Positions 1 through 7,772 of a DNA stretch of 63,519 bases are shown here, piece by piece (position 1 is the stretch's first letter; each line of letters opens with the position of its first letter). A program made the position numbers and the translations under genes. Source of the DNA: an uncultured bacterium (lineage in GTDB: Bacteria > Actinomycetota > Coriobacteriia > Coriobacteriales > Coriobacteriaceae); assembly GCA_905214425.1 (NCBI GenBank), contig CAJMLY010000011.1:1-63519 (forward strand). Direction: 5' to 3'. A model generated the notes under the pieces. It saw only the letters and a list, made by a program, of their open reading frames with translations. It was not told the origin of the DNA and searched no databases.

Positions 1-3
1 GGT

Positions 4-165
4 TTAAAACCGGGCTCGAACAAACACGCCTATTGACAATGGCTTTCTCATATTAGCAGGGTTCGAAGCCCAAAAAGAAAGGCCACCGTCGCTAAGACGA
101 TAACCCAACTTCATTAAGCAACGGCTCTGCCCAGCTCTCACAACTTGGGCTGCCGTCGGCATCAT
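4..165 (-). CDS. Hypothetical small protein (53 aa)
   Basis: A short reading frame that ends just inside the window edge. The start was placed at the tandem ATG-ATG because AGGAGG lies about five bases upstream; a longer version starting near 201 has no such site. The predicted protein has no membrane segment or motif I recognise and is rich in Arg, Ser and Gly. The support is only the ribosome binding site and an open frame, so it may not be a gene. Confidence 0.3.
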   Translation of the reverse strand: MMPTAAQVVRAGQSRCLMKLGYRLSDGGLSFWASNPANMRKPLSIGVFVRARF

Positions 166-370
166 TCTAACCTCCTGACAAGGAGTCTGTCCATATTTCA
201 AAAAATCAATTCGCGTCTGCTATCGAAGCTATCGAAGTTCATTCATCGTCCATACGTTTTGGGACTGTGCTTATCTGACGATTGAGTTCTACAGTCGCTG
301 GTTCGTCTAGAATTGACGGGATGGCGCATTCCGTGCGCGGGCGGCCGACAATTCGATTGGAGGCTTCCCT

Positions 371-520
371 ATGCTAAAGATCCTTGATGCGCTGGCCGCC
401 CTTGCGACGGTCGGCACGTTCGTCATTGCGTTTTTCGATTCGTATGATGTTCGAGTTAAGGTCCGTAGGCGTACGCGCGGTGCGGACGGTGGACGGCATT
501 TGCGCAGCAAGCGCAAATAA
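371..520 (+). CDS. Small membrane protein, holin-like/type I toxin-like (49 aa)
   Basis: A compact gene with a clear GGAGG seven bases before the ATG and a strong terminator right after the stop. Residues 5-21 form one hydrophobic segment (LDALAALATVGTFVIAFF), followed by an Asp, a Tyr and a tail of Arg and Lys. That layout, a single helix with a short basic C-terminus in under 50 residues, is typical of type I toxin peptides (TxpA/BsrG/Fst) and phage holin-like peptides. This is inference from architecture; no sequence family was recognised with certainty and no antisense RNA was identified. It stands alone, next to the degenerate repeat region. Confidence 0.55.
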   Translation: MLKILDALAALATVGTFVIAFFDSYDVRVKVRRRTRGADGGRHLRSKRK

Positions 521-521
521 G

Positions 522-549
522 AATGCCCGGGGTGGAGCCCGGGCATTTA
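522..549 (+). terminator. Rho-independent terminator after the small membrane gene
   Basis: Arms AATGCCCGGG and CCCGGGCATT flank a short loop and run into TTTAA. The hairpin begins two bases after the stop codon of the 49-residue membrane peptide gene. Confidence 0.7.
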
Positions 550-732
550 ACCAAAACTGAAAACTAGGCCGCCCGCGCTCCATGTTGCTTACACGGGATG
601 CGTCGTCTTCAACAGCCATCTTACCCTCTTTAGGCAGATAAAACCACCGTATGTTCGGGTTCTCATGCGAGATCATCCATCGTTCATACAATGCGGACTG
701 GTACGACGGGACCATTCAGGGCATGTAGTCGA

Positions 733-856
733 CAATTGCACAATTACGTTATTGCATACTTACTTTTTGAGAAGTCACGGTATTACACAACCGCGCTATT
801 ACGTAATTGCACTAAGCCGTAGTTACGCTATTACGCAGTTCTGTTGTTGCCAGTAT
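733..856. repeat. Degenerate 16-bp tandem repeats, cluster A
   Basis: Consecutive units at 793-808, 809-824, 825-840 and 841-856 fit a 16-bp period with consensus close to GCGYTATTACGYAGTT. More decayed copies lie upstream at 733-760. The same family recurs at 1628-1720 and in five clusters between 60.3 and 62.0 kb. No gene is supported in 550-937 apart from a weak minus-strand frame discussed under rejected items. Confidence 0.65.
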
Positions 857-937
857 TCAGCGGGGTTCGACAAAAGCGCCTCCTGCGGCAACCGGCGGCG
901 GATGCCGCTGCGAACGGTCGGTTTGACTCTGAGAAGA

Positions 938-1219
938 CTATATCCGCGGCATGTTTATGTAAACGCCCTGGTGGCCGATTCTCACGACCTCGATGATGGC
1001 TCTCTTACCTTAGAACCTTCCCAGGATACGGTAGACACCAACGCGCGAGCGCCAGCCGCTCTCTGAGCCCTGAAGCGCTTTTGCGCAAGGCCAGAGGCAG
1101 TAGTGTTCAAACTCGTCTAGATAGTCTTGGATCCAGGACAGGATGATGAGCCGCTGTTTTTTCGGGATTTTGAGAAGTTGTTTGGCCGCGGCCTTGGACC
1201 ACTCGACACTGAAGCTCAT
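938..1219 (-). pseudogene. RelE/ParE-family toxin, interrupted by a nonsense codon
   Basis: The N-terminal 69 residues (FSVEWSKAAAKQLLKIPKKQ, later WRSRVGVYRIL) have the typical RelE/ParE helical hairpin and the G-x-WR-x-RVG-x-YR core strand. Translation stops at a TAA at 1010-1012, just before the last strand. In the same frame beyond that stop the DNA still encodes KRAIIEVVRIGHQGVYI, which is the expected RelE C-terminus (family pattern VVRIGHR.GVY), ending at a TAG at 938. Restoring one codon would give a normal 93-residue toxin, so this is best read as a recent nonsense mutation. The start overlaps the stop of the antitoxin gene (ATGA). A truncated product could still be made but would lack the C-terminal strand that carries catalytic residues in this family. 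Confidence 0.75.
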
Positions 1220-1443
1220 TCGGCCTCCATGGCCATGCGCATGACGTCGTCCATCGAGTAACGGGTGCCGTCATCTTCCACCAGCGCCTCATTGTATGCC
1301 TCGATGTCGGCCGCCTCCTCGACCTTCTCGAGGGCGGCACTCCTCACGAATTCGGAAAAGGAAATGCCGAGGACGCTTGCATAGGACTGGATCCAGTCCT
1401 TCTCTTCCTCCTCGAACCTGATGGCAATGGCTTTCATGGCCAT
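1216..1443 (-). CDS. RelB/DUF6290-type antitoxin
   Basis: A 75-residue protein with an N-terminal ribbon-helix-helix segment (KAIAIRFEEEEKDWIQSYAS, then VLGISFSEFVRSAALEKVEE) and an acidic C-terminal half that would wrap the toxin. This is the usual layout of CopG/DUF6290 antitoxins paired with RelE toxins. AGGGG lies upstream of the ATG and the stop overlaps the toxin start by four bases, so the pair is an operon with the antitoxin first. Such antitoxins normally repress their own promoter, here the AT-rich stretch at 1450-1500. Because the toxin is truncated, the module is probably inactive or in decay. Confidence 0.8.
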   Translation of the reverse strand: MAMKAIAIRFEEEEKDWIQSYASVLGISFSEFVRSAALEKVEEAADIEAYNEALVEDDGTRYSMDDVMRMAMEAE

Positions 1444-1627
1444 AGTTGTTCCCCTCTGCCTAATACGATGCGATATGCTATTTTACCAGTCGTTTTGGGG
1501 ATAGTTCCAACATGTGCATTACAAATGCCTGCACCTTTAATCAACCCACCTTTAATCAATACGTTTTCACTTGTATTGAAAAAAACAAGGGGGAGGTGTG
1601 GTGCCTCTCCCCTTCAATATTGAAAAG

Positions 1628-1720
1628 TTGCGTTTATGCGTAATTGCGTTATTGCACAGTTATGAAGCAGCGTTCATACGTTGTTGCGTAGTTACGTTAT
1701 GTCGCAGTTCGACTATTGCC
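1628..1720. repeat. Degenerate 16-bp tandem repeats, cluster B
   Basis: Units at 1646-1661 and 1694-1709 match the 16-bp consensus GCGYTATTACGYAGTT and are separated by exactly two more unit lengths (1662-1693), so the register is kept even where the sequence has drifted. Same orientation as cluster A. Confidence 0.6.
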
Positions 1721-1734
1721 GATAAGATAGCTGG

Positions 1735-2019
1735 TTACGGAGACCATCCGTCATCCGGCCTGTCGTCATCCATGTCATGGACTACATACCAGCTGTTGCC
1801 GTGGTGGCAGATGTCGCGCAGGGTTCCATCCCCCATCTTCACGTGCCAGCTCTCGCACACGCGCCCCTCCCCCAACACCCACGATCGCGTCTCGTGCCAG
1901 CCGACCTCCGCGAAGGGGAAGATCCTTCCGTCGTACCATTTGATACCCCAAGGCACGTACTCCCCATCCGGCCGACACTCGACCAGGGCCGTCACGAGCC
2001 TGATTGACTTTTCCCCCAC
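1735..2019 (-). CDS. Hypothetical protein rich in Trp and acidic residues (94 aa)
   Basis: The start is a GTG preceded by GGGGAGG at six bases. The protein is soluble and compact, with many aromatic residues (repeated W, GW, WY), two His and a strongly acidic end (HDMDDDRPDDGW). The composition and clear ribosome binding site make a real gene likely, but I do not recognise the family. It stands between repeat cluster B and the promoter box of the following divergent operon, so it is probably transcribed alone. Confidence 0.6.
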   Translation of the reverse strand: MGEKSIRLVTALVECRPDGEYVPWGIKWYDGRIFPFAEVGWHETRSWVLGEGRVCESWHVKMGDGTLRDICHHGNSWYVVHDMDDDRPDDGWSP

Positions 2020-2123
2020 GCCGCCTCCCCTATGACTATTTACGAACGAACGCGTGTTCTATTATCACATATCTAATAGAGTGGATGCTGGACATCTGAA
2101 AGACATGGCATTTCGGGCTGAGG

Positions 2124-2177
2124 TGTCACCCGATGGCACCAAACGACCCCGCGAGAGCGCTCCGGCAGTGGGATTCT
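2124..2177 (+). promoter_or_regulatory. Tandem-heptamer promoter box, site 1
   Basis: TGTCACC, CGA, TGGCACC, AAA at 2124-2143, then exactly 28 bases, then GATTCT at 2172-2177 as the likely -10 element. The two heptamers are one helical turn apart. This would give a start of transcription about 32 bases before the ATG of the downstream gene. Seven other operons in the window share the arrangement. Confidence 0.7.
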
Positions 2178-2216
2178 TATCTCATGGAAACCCCTGGGAG
2201 AAAGGGCTAAACGGTT

Positions 2217-3218
2217 ATGGCAAAGAAAAAAACTGAGAGCATACTGGTTCCGCTGCTGCCACGATTCGATGCCTCGGGCATATATGATCCGTATCCCTTG
2301 AGGACTTCGGTTGGCAAGATGACCGTTACGAGAGACGATGCGTTCCCGGGGACAATTCGATTTGAGAATTGCGTTTCCTTCAAGGACGAAGCACTGGTCG
2401 AGTCAAAGGTATTCGAAACTCTTTTGCCGTTCCTGGGAAGCTCCACATCGGCCGGATATGTCATCAGCGTGGAATATGACCGAGATCATCCGACTCCTCT
2501 TCGCAAAGGTGAGACTCGCGCCAAGGACGAAAAGGGCCTGCCCCGAGGGTTTGAAGCGGAGCAGTTTGAACTCCCCATCCTCGCCTGCGCTCTTAAAACT
2601 TACGACATCGCGGTAGATATGCCTACTGAAGCCCTATGCTATGGAAATCTTTATCGAAGGGATCAGAAGCAGTTTATTGATCAGCCTCGTAGGCGTGGGG
2701 CCAGTGAAGACCGGTTGGAAACCGAAGGCCTAAATATAAAAATCAAGCGGGATCGCAAGGTCACGGAAGTCTGCTATGAGGAACGTGAAATAGTCAACCA
2801 TCTGGCGGGGCTGCACAGGCTTGCGGTTTTCAGCCCCGTTTACGCGGAGGAGTTGCTCGGCCCCGCCGACGGGAATGTGGTCACCGTCCCGGAGAGAGTC
2901 GAGCTTGTCCTGGGCGCCGGTTCCTCACCTGACTTCATACGTAAAATGAATGAGGCCGGCTTCATCTCTGAAGGGGTTCCCGCCCGGTACCGTGACTCGA
3001 TTCTCAAGAAGGCCCGCGAGGTGTTCGATACCGACCTCGAGTTATGGGATCAGCGTGTCGCGCCGATGTTCAAGGAGCATCTGGACCTGGATATGCACTG
3101 GGTCGCGGGGGATTTCTATGGCAATCCGAGAAAGGCTGAGCTCAAGTGTGAGCAGGACCCCCGAGAAGGGTTTGTTCCGGCGCTCGCCCGCGCCCTGTCC
3201 GTATATAGGCCGGAATAG
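2217..3218 (+). CDS. Protein of unknown function, first gene of a box-controlled operon (333 aa)
   Basis: A soluble, mixed-charge protein with no signal peptide or membrane segment and no motif I can name. Notable are a positively charged stretch around residues 140-185 (RRDQKQF, RRRG, KIKRDRK) and a segment LWDQRVAPMFKEHLDLDMHW near the end. The ATG follows a weak GGGAGAAAGGG. It is the first gene of a three-gene run: a 24-residue frame starts two bases after its stop and is itself coupled to a following 83-residue gene. The upstream promoter box is the one shared by the pilus, adhesin and mobilisation operons, which places this gene in the same regulon even though its role is unknown. Confidence 0.7.
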   Translation: MAKKKTESILVPLLPRFDASGIYDPYPLRTSVGKMTVTRDDAFPGTIRFENCVSFKDEALVESKVFETLLPFLGSSTSAGYVISVEYDRDHPTPLRKGETRAKDEKGLPRGFEAEQFELPILACALKTYDIAVDMPTEALCYGNLYRRDQKQFIDQPRRRGASEDRLETEGLNIKIKRDRKVTEVCYEEREIVNHLAGLHRLAVFSPVYAEELLGPADGNVVTVPERVELVLGAGSSPDFIRKMNEAGFISEGVPARYRDSILKKAREVFDTDLELWDQRVAPMFKEHLDLDMHWVAGDFYGNPRKAELKCEQDPREGFVPALARALSVYRPE

Positions 3219-3220
3219 CT

Positions 3221-3295
3221 ATGAGTGCGCAGGTGCGCCCATCGGGCAGTTTCACGGCTCCCTATGGCTATGAGAATCTTTTGGAGCGAAAATGA
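3221..3295 (+). CDS. Tiny coupled ORF (24 aa)
   Basis: ATG two bases after the stop of the 333-residue gene and TGA overlapping the ATG of the next gene (ATGA), so translation could pass through it from one gene to the other. The peptide begins MSAQVRPSGSF and ends NLLERK. It may be a real microprotein or simply a translational bridge. Nothing else is known about it. Confidence 0.4.
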   Translation: MSAQVRPSGSFTAPYGYENLLERK

Positions 3296-3543
3296 CACCT
3301 GTTACGGTCAGTGTCATAGAAAGGCCCGGTCGGGAGCCGAAGTTCAGGTGGATCGAGCTTTCCGACGGTCGTAGATTCCAGGTCCGCTCCACGGGCGCAT
3401 CTGTCCCCTGTCCCGGGCGAAAGACGGGCCACATCGCCCGTATCTGGAGCGTTGAGATAGAGTGGAAGGGCAGGCCTCTCCACCGCTTCATCGTCAGGGA
3501 CGACGATGGGTACTTTATCGTGCGTTCGGGAGAGAACTCCTAG
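3292..3543 (+). CDS. Hypothetical protein (83 aa)
   Basis: A small basic protein, probably beta-rich (alternating strands such as VTVSVIERPG and RFIVRDDDGYFIV). GGAG lies seven bases before the ATG. It ends four bases into the convergent lipoprotein gene. It is the last gene of the operon that starts at 2217. I do not recognise the family. Confidence 0.55.
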   Translation: MTPVTVSVIERPGREPKFRWIELSDGRRFQVRSTGASVPCPGRKTGHIARIWSVEIEWKGRPLHRFIVRDDDGYFIVRSGENS

Positions 3544-4082
3544 AGTGTTGCATAGTCCAGGTGCGAGATCGGGTAGGTGTCCTCGTAGACGTAGTCCGAC
3601 GAGTTCGATGATTTGATCTTCACCTTCACGGGCTGGCCCTCATCCTCAAGGAGAAACGCCTTGCACACCGAAATCGAATAGCCGGGCTCGAGTGTCTTCA
3701 TCGTGTTGGGATCGCTGTATTTCGTGCACTGGGAGAGCTTCACGCCGTTTTGGTAGCACGAGACGTATGACACCGGCGCCCGGCTGTCATGGTCGAGGTC
3801 GTTCTCGAATTTCATGCCGACAAGGAGGAACCGATACTCCTTGCCGCTCGAGTCCGTGGCGACCTTTTTGTAGACGCCATCGACCGTCAATCCCCTGGAG
3901 GCATCGGATGAGCTCGTGTCGCCTATCCCTCCAAAGGAAAACGCCTCGTCCTCGCTCTTCTCGGAACCCTTTTTCTTCGAATCGTCCGATCCATTTGCCT
4001 TCTTTGAGCCGCCGCATCCCGTAAGGGCCAGCGAGGCCATGGCGGCCAGAACGGACCTCCTGCTGACGTTGACGATACCCAT
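3540..4082 (-). CDS. Lipoprotein with DUF5067-like domain
   Basis: The N-terminus is a lipoprotein signal: SRRSVLAAMASLALTGC, with Cys22 as the lipidation site; the paired Arg suggests possible Tat export. A Ser/Lys/Glu-rich linker of about 40 residues follows, then a C-terminal domain of about 110 residues. That domain has the features of DUF5067/Ig-fold lipoproteins of Gram-positives: a strand with FLLVGMKFEND, a conserved pair of Cys, and the segment TLEPGYSISVCKAFLLED. It should be anchored on the outer face of the membrane. It lies 29 bases downstream of the polytopic membrane protein and may be the last gene of the Tad operon, suggesting a surface role linked to the pilus; that link is inference. 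Confidence 0.65.
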   Translation of the reverse strand: MGIVNVSRRSVLAAMASLALTGCGGSKKANGSDDSKKKGSEKSEDEAFSFGGIGDTSSSDASRGLTVDGVYKKVATDSSGKEYRFLLVGMKFENDLDHDSRAPVSYVSCYQNGVKLSQCTKYSDPNTMKTLEPGYSISVCKAFLLEDEGQPVKVKIKSSNSSDYVYEDTYPISHLDYATL

Positions 4083-4111
4083 GAGTTACCACCCATCAAT
4101 TAAATAAAATG

Positions 4112-5602
4112 TCACAACAGATAGAGCACGTATCCCCTGCCGCTTGCCGCCTTATCGGCGTCGGGGCAGGCTTTTCCAAAGCGTTTTACGTTGGAATCCC
4201 GCACGATCGCCCACGTCCAGCCATCCTCCTTAAGGACCCCGTAGCCCCCTTCCAGACTGTCAACGTAGGCGCGGTAGTCGTTTGCCTTGGCATCGCCGGA
4301 AATCGCCTCAGACCAGATCTCGGGACGCATGTCGTAGGTCACGGGCACCCTCGCCCACTCGAGGTAGTTCATCACCGTGGTGTCCTCGGACCATATGCGG
4401 CCCGGGTTGTCACCCAGGGCCTCGACGATCTGCGCCATATCCAAGTCGATGCCCCTCCATCCGGTCTCGACCCCGCGGGTATCCGAATCAAGCGAGTTAA
4501 GGCCGCTATTGACGATGGAGAACGCTAGGACGAGGACCATAACGGCTCTCCCGGTAATCAGCAGGCGATGCACCCGGGGCCCGATTGCGTCGCTCCGGCC
4601 GACGGATGCGGCGACAACGAGAAACGAAACCGTCCACGTTATCCAAAGGCACCTGACGGCAAACGCCCCGGCGATTGCTGATGCCGCCCAAAAGGCCAGA
4701 AGCCACCTGGGCGGGAACCGCCGAGCAAGGACGCACGATATAAAGGCCACAAGGATTGAGGCGCCCCAGAACAGGGCCGCGGCAGGCATTACCCAAACCG
4801 GATTCAGCTCGAGAATGACCCCGCCGTAGGATGCGGCCCCGAGCGAGCGGAGCACATAGAGCGAGCCGTCGATACAATACGGGTTTACAAGCGATTCCGC
4901 GGCCATGCCGGCAACCGCCGCAAGCAGGGGCAACCTGGAACGCCACCATGCGCTAAGCGTCTTGGCGATCGCCTGTGTCGAGATCTCGTCTTTTTCGGGA
5001 AGCAGAAAGCATGCGGCGGCAGCCGTCGGCAGGGGCCAGAGCGCGGCCTGCAGATTTACGGAGAGCAGCGACACGATCGGAAGCGCCAGAAGGCACCGCG
5101 GGTTAGCGCTGTGTCGCCACTCCAGGCAGATGGATATGGCGACGAACAGCAGCGCCGCCGTCCAGATTGACGGACGGATGGATAGATATGAGGCCATAAA
5201 GGTAAACCCGACCGCGCCGATCAGTAGCGGCACCCATGGATGGCGTGGGTTTTGCGCCAGCCGGCAGACGGCGCCGGTATAGGCACACAGTGCCAGCGCG
5301 GCGGGAATCGCCACGGAGACGGCGACACCGGTGTAGCCAGCCACCTTCCAGCACAGATAGAGCCACGCGTCGTGGAGCCACTGCTGGAGTACGATGCCTT
5401 GGCCCTCGACTGCGGTGAAGGGGTTCGTTGTTGGGATGCCGGATTCGACGACCTCGCGCCCCGAGGCGAGAAGAAACCAGCCGTCGGTATCCAGCGTCCC
5501 GGCCGACCTGATAGCAGGGATCATGGCAATGATTGCTATGGATAAGAGAAGGGCGAGCGCCGTGCAGGCCCCATGAACGAGCCTTTCTGCATCAATTCGC
5601 AT
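4112..5602 (-). CDS. Polytopic membrane protein, GT-C glycosyltransferase-like
   Basis: About 496 residues with roughly ten hydrophobic helices. The first loop carries DTDGWFLLASGREVVESG, then P-T-T-N-P-F and QQWLHDAWLY. This resembles the W-x-L-x2-GR/G-x-IP-x-T-NPF signature of GT-C fold membrane proteins that transfer sugars from lipid-linked donors. The start was set at the ATG overlapping the stop of the DUF192 gene (TGATG), with GGAGA upstream; a longer frame to 5779 would overlap that gene. The C-terminal 120 residues are soluble and extracytoplasmic. Its place at the end of a Tad operon suggests modification of pilins or surface proteins, but substrate and activity are unproven. Confidence 0.6.
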   Translation of the reverse strand: MRIDAERLVHGACTALALLLSIAIIAMIPAIRSAGTLDTDGWFLLASGREVVESGIPTTNPFTAVEGQGIVLQQWLHDAWLYLCWKVAGYTGVAVSVAIPAALALCAYTGAVCRLAQNPRHPWVPLLIGAVGFTFMASYLSIRPSIWTAALLFVAISICLEWRHSANPRCLLALPIVSLLSVNLQAALWPLPTAAAACFLLPEKDEISTQAIAKTLSAWWRSRLPLLAAVAGMAAESLVNPYCIDGSLYVLRSLGAASYGGVILELNPVWVMPAAALFWGASILVAFISCVLARRFPPRWLLAFWAASAIAGAFAVRCLWITWTVSFLVVAASVGRSDAIGPRVHRLLITGRAVMVLVLAFSIVNSGLNSLDSDTRGVETGWRGIDLDMAQIVEALGDNPGRIWSEDTTVMNYLEWARVPVTYDMRPEIWSEAISGDAKANDYRAYVDSLEGGYGVLKEDGWTWAIVRDSNVKRFGKACPDADKAASGRGYVLYLL

Positions 5603-5979
5603 CAATCGAGTCTCCTGATTAAGAGAGGTCGGTCTGACTCGGTGAACGTACCGGGTGCGACCTCGATGCCCCCGACTGCCCCTCGTGGCGCGAAGAGGAT
5701 GCGCCAGGGGGCAACCGAGCCATCGAGCGAGACGACGGGCCAGGATTGATTCGAGGGGTCGAAACGGCCTATCCAGCACACATCGACCGGGATGCGCATG
5801 AACAGGGTGTGAAGGGACCTGCCCCTCGCGTAGACCGTTCCGCAGGACTTTTCTATCGACCTTGCGCCCATATACCCGATGGCTTTGTCCCTGAAGGTCC
5901 TGGCGGCCCTCAGGGACAGCGGGACTTCGGCACCGGACCTGGTCGTGGCCACGCAGGGGATATCGTATTTGAAGCTCAT
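5602..5979 (-). CDS. DUF192 family protein
   Basis: A 125-residue protein carrying the DUF192 hallmarks: KAIGYMGARSIEKSCG, then LHTLFMRIPVDVCWIG (the family S/L-HTFFM...IDV-fld pattern), then APWR and a final GGIEVAPGT. The start is the ATG after GGAGA; the longer frame reads into TadC. It is translationally coupled to the membrane protein gene (TGATG). Members of this family are often encoded near Tad or type IV pilus genes, but their biochemical role is unknown. Unlike many family members it has no signal peptide. Confidence 0.8.
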   Translation of the reverse strand: MSFKYDIPCVATTRSGAEVPLSLRAARTFRDKAIGYMGARSIEKSCGTVYARGRSLHTLFMRIPVDVCWIGRFDPSNQSWPVVSLDGSVAPWRILFAPRGAVGGIEVAPGTFTESDRPLLIRRLD

Positions 5980-5989
5980 TGGCCGTCTC

Positions 5990-6859
5990 CTACATGAGGG
6001 AGGTGAACGTCTGGGCGATCTGCGCCACCACGGGCGCCAGGACGACAATCAGAAACACGGGCAGGATGAACAGGATGATCGGGAAGAGCATCTTGGAGCT
6101 CAGTTTCTCGATCTCGGACTCCACCTTGAGGCGCCGATGCTCGCGGACGGTCTCGGCCTGGTCCCGGATGATGTCGACCAGCGAGCCGCCCGCACGCTCT
6201 GATTGAGCGAACGATGCCGCGAAGATGGTGAGGGATGGCACCCGCGCGCGTTCCGCGAAGCGCAGGAGCGCCTCGGTGCGAGACGAGAAGCTGGCTTCGT
6301 TGGCCACGCGCTCGAAGCCGCGCGCAATGGCGCCGTCCATCCTGCTACCCACCGTATGAAGGGCAAAGTCGATGGACGAGCCCGCCGACATGCAGATCGC
6401 GAGAAGGTCGAGGGCGTCGGGGAGCTGCCTGTCAAGCTCATCGCGCCATTTCGAGCGCTCGTTGAAGAGCCACAGCTGCGGCACCGCGAGCCCCATGAGG
6501 ACCATCGCGGCGAAGACGCCGAGGCCCTTGGGGCCGCCGATGAGGACCGAGGCGACGAGGCCGGCGGCGGTGAATCCCGCGGCGCTCGCGACGCGGAAGG
6601 CCCAGAAGGTCGCCGGCTGCATGGTGAGGCCCGCACGGTCGAGGGAGTCCCGCGTGGAGTCCATGACCGAGCGTGAGATCGGCGCGAGCTGCGATACGAC
6701 GTCGGACACCTTCTCGGCGATGCCCGGAAGAGTCGAGGACGATCCCTCGTCAACAGGCGACTCGAGTTCGAAGATCCGCTTGAGGGCGATATCCACGCCA
6801 AGGCCCGCGACGACTCCGAAGAGAAGGAATATAAAGCCGGTCGTTATCGTTTCGAACAT
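5990..6859 (-). CDS. tadC: Tad pilus inner-membrane platform protein TadC
   Basis: A type II secretion F-domain (T2SSF) protein of 289 residues: an N-terminal helix, two helices near the middle, the cytoplasmic domain (LPDALDLLAICMSAGSSIDFAL is characteristic), and a final pair of hydrophobic helices ending KMLFPIILFILPVFLIVV. With TadB it forms the membrane platform on which the TadA ATPase acts to assemble Flp pili. The start follows GGGGAG. It lies 10 bases after the TadB stop. Everything seems intact. Confidence 0.88.
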   Translation of the reverse strand: MFETITTGFIFLLFGVVAGLGVDIALKRIFELESPVDEGSSSTLPGIAEKVSDVVSQLAPISRSVMDSTRDSLDRAGLTMQPATFWAFRVASAAGFTAAGLVASVLIGGPKGLGVFAAMVLMGLAVPQLWLFNERSKWRDELDRQLPDALDLLAICMSAGSSIDFALHTVGSRMDGAIARGFERVANEASFSSRTEALLRFAERARVPSLTIFAASFAQSERAGGSLVDIIRDQAETVREHRRLKVESEIEKLSSKMLFPIILFILPVFLIVVLAPVVAQIAQTFTSLM

Positions 6860-6869
6860 CTGAGCTCCC

Positions 6870-7772
6870 CTAGTCGTACCTGATGTTGCTGATTTGCTTG
6901 AGGACCAAGAAGCCCACGATATCGAGAACCGCGCCGACGGCAAGGCACGCCCACCCCGCGGGCGTCATGAAGAACTCACGGTGGATCTCCGAGCTCAGAG
7001 ACATGAGCAGCAGCATGACGACCGGCGCGAAGCCGACGAGCTTCGCCTCGAATCGTGCCGAGGACGTCTTGGCTTCTGCCGAGCGCTTGGCTTTGACCTT
7101 TGCACGGATGGCCTCGCCCACTCGCTCGGTGATCTCGGAGAGCGAGCCGCCGGTCTGCTGGGATACGGAGACGGCCGTGGAGTAGAGTCTTAAGTTCGAG
7201 CTTTCAGTTCTCTTGGCCATGTCGTCGAGGGCCTGCTCGATGGGGCGGCCGTTCCGCAGGTCGCGTTCGAGGATGGCGAACTCCGATTTCAGGGGCTCTG
7301 CCATGTGTTCGGCGACAGGGGCCACCGATTGCGCGACCGAGGCGCCCGTGCGCAGGTTCGACGCGATCAGGGGCATGGCCTCACCGAGTTGCTCCTCAAA
7401 AAGGCCCTGCTCCGCTCCGCGCTTTAATCTAACCCAGATCGGAAATGCCGCGATGCCGAGCGGGAGTGCGGCAAGCGCACCCACCGCCGAGCCGGTGGCG
7501 AGGATAAGCACGGAAGGGGCGAAGGCGATAACGGCCCAAAGCTGCGCGGCCTCGGAGACCGACAGCTGTGGGGCAGCTCCCTGGCACACGCGACGGAGTG
7601 TGCCGACGAGTCGGTTTCCGCCGGCATCTTCGGTTGGGTTCTCCGGGATGGGGCCCGTTTCCGCGCGTTCGCGCTCGACGCGCAGCTTTCTGGCCGTCAG
7701 GAACAGGACTATTCCCATAAGGAGCGCCGGCAGCGCGGGAATGAGGGCCGCCGGGGTTATCTGCCCGCTCAT
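6870..7772 (-). CDS. tadB: Tad pilus inner-membrane platform protein TadB
   Basis: A 300-residue T2SSF-domain protein. An N-terminal membrane helix is followed by a basic linker, then a pair of helices, the conserved cytoplasmic segment (LGEAMPLIASNLRTGASVAQ), and LYSTAVSVSQQTGGSLSEI, which is typical of TadB/GspF proteins. Two C-terminal helices close the protein. The ATG overlaps the TadA stop (ATGA at 7769-7772), which fixes the start and shows coupling. A longer reading frame that continues upstream to 8654 is a shadow of tadA in another frame. Confidence 0.88.
   Translation of the reverse strand: MSGQITPAALIPALPALLMGIVLFLTARKLRVERERAETGPIPENPTEDAGGNRLVGTLRRVCQGAAPQLSVSEAAQLWAVIAFAPSVLILATGSAVGALAALPLGIAAFPIWVRLKRGAEQGLFEEQLGEAMPLIASNLRTGASVAQSVAPVAEHMAEPLKSEFAILERDLRNGRPIEQALDDMAKRTESSNLRLYSTAVSVSQQTGGSLSEITERVGEAIRAKVKAKRSAEAKTSSARFEAKLVGFAPVVMLLLMSLSSEIHREFFMTPAGWACLAVGAVLDIVGFLVLKQISNIRYD

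Noticed and set aside
374..715. Minus-strand frame of 113 codons with a sensible-looking first half
   Set aside because: No ribosome binding site, it runs through the terminator at 522-549 and lies antisense to the better supported 49-residue gene. At most a remnant.
665..1066. Plus-strand frame of 133 codons
   Set aside because: It is made largely of the 16-bp repeats of cluster A and overlaps the toxin gene; composition is not protein-like.
1598..2035. Plus-strand frames opposite the 94-residue gene
   Set aside because: Antisense shadows across repeat cluster B; no ribosome site.
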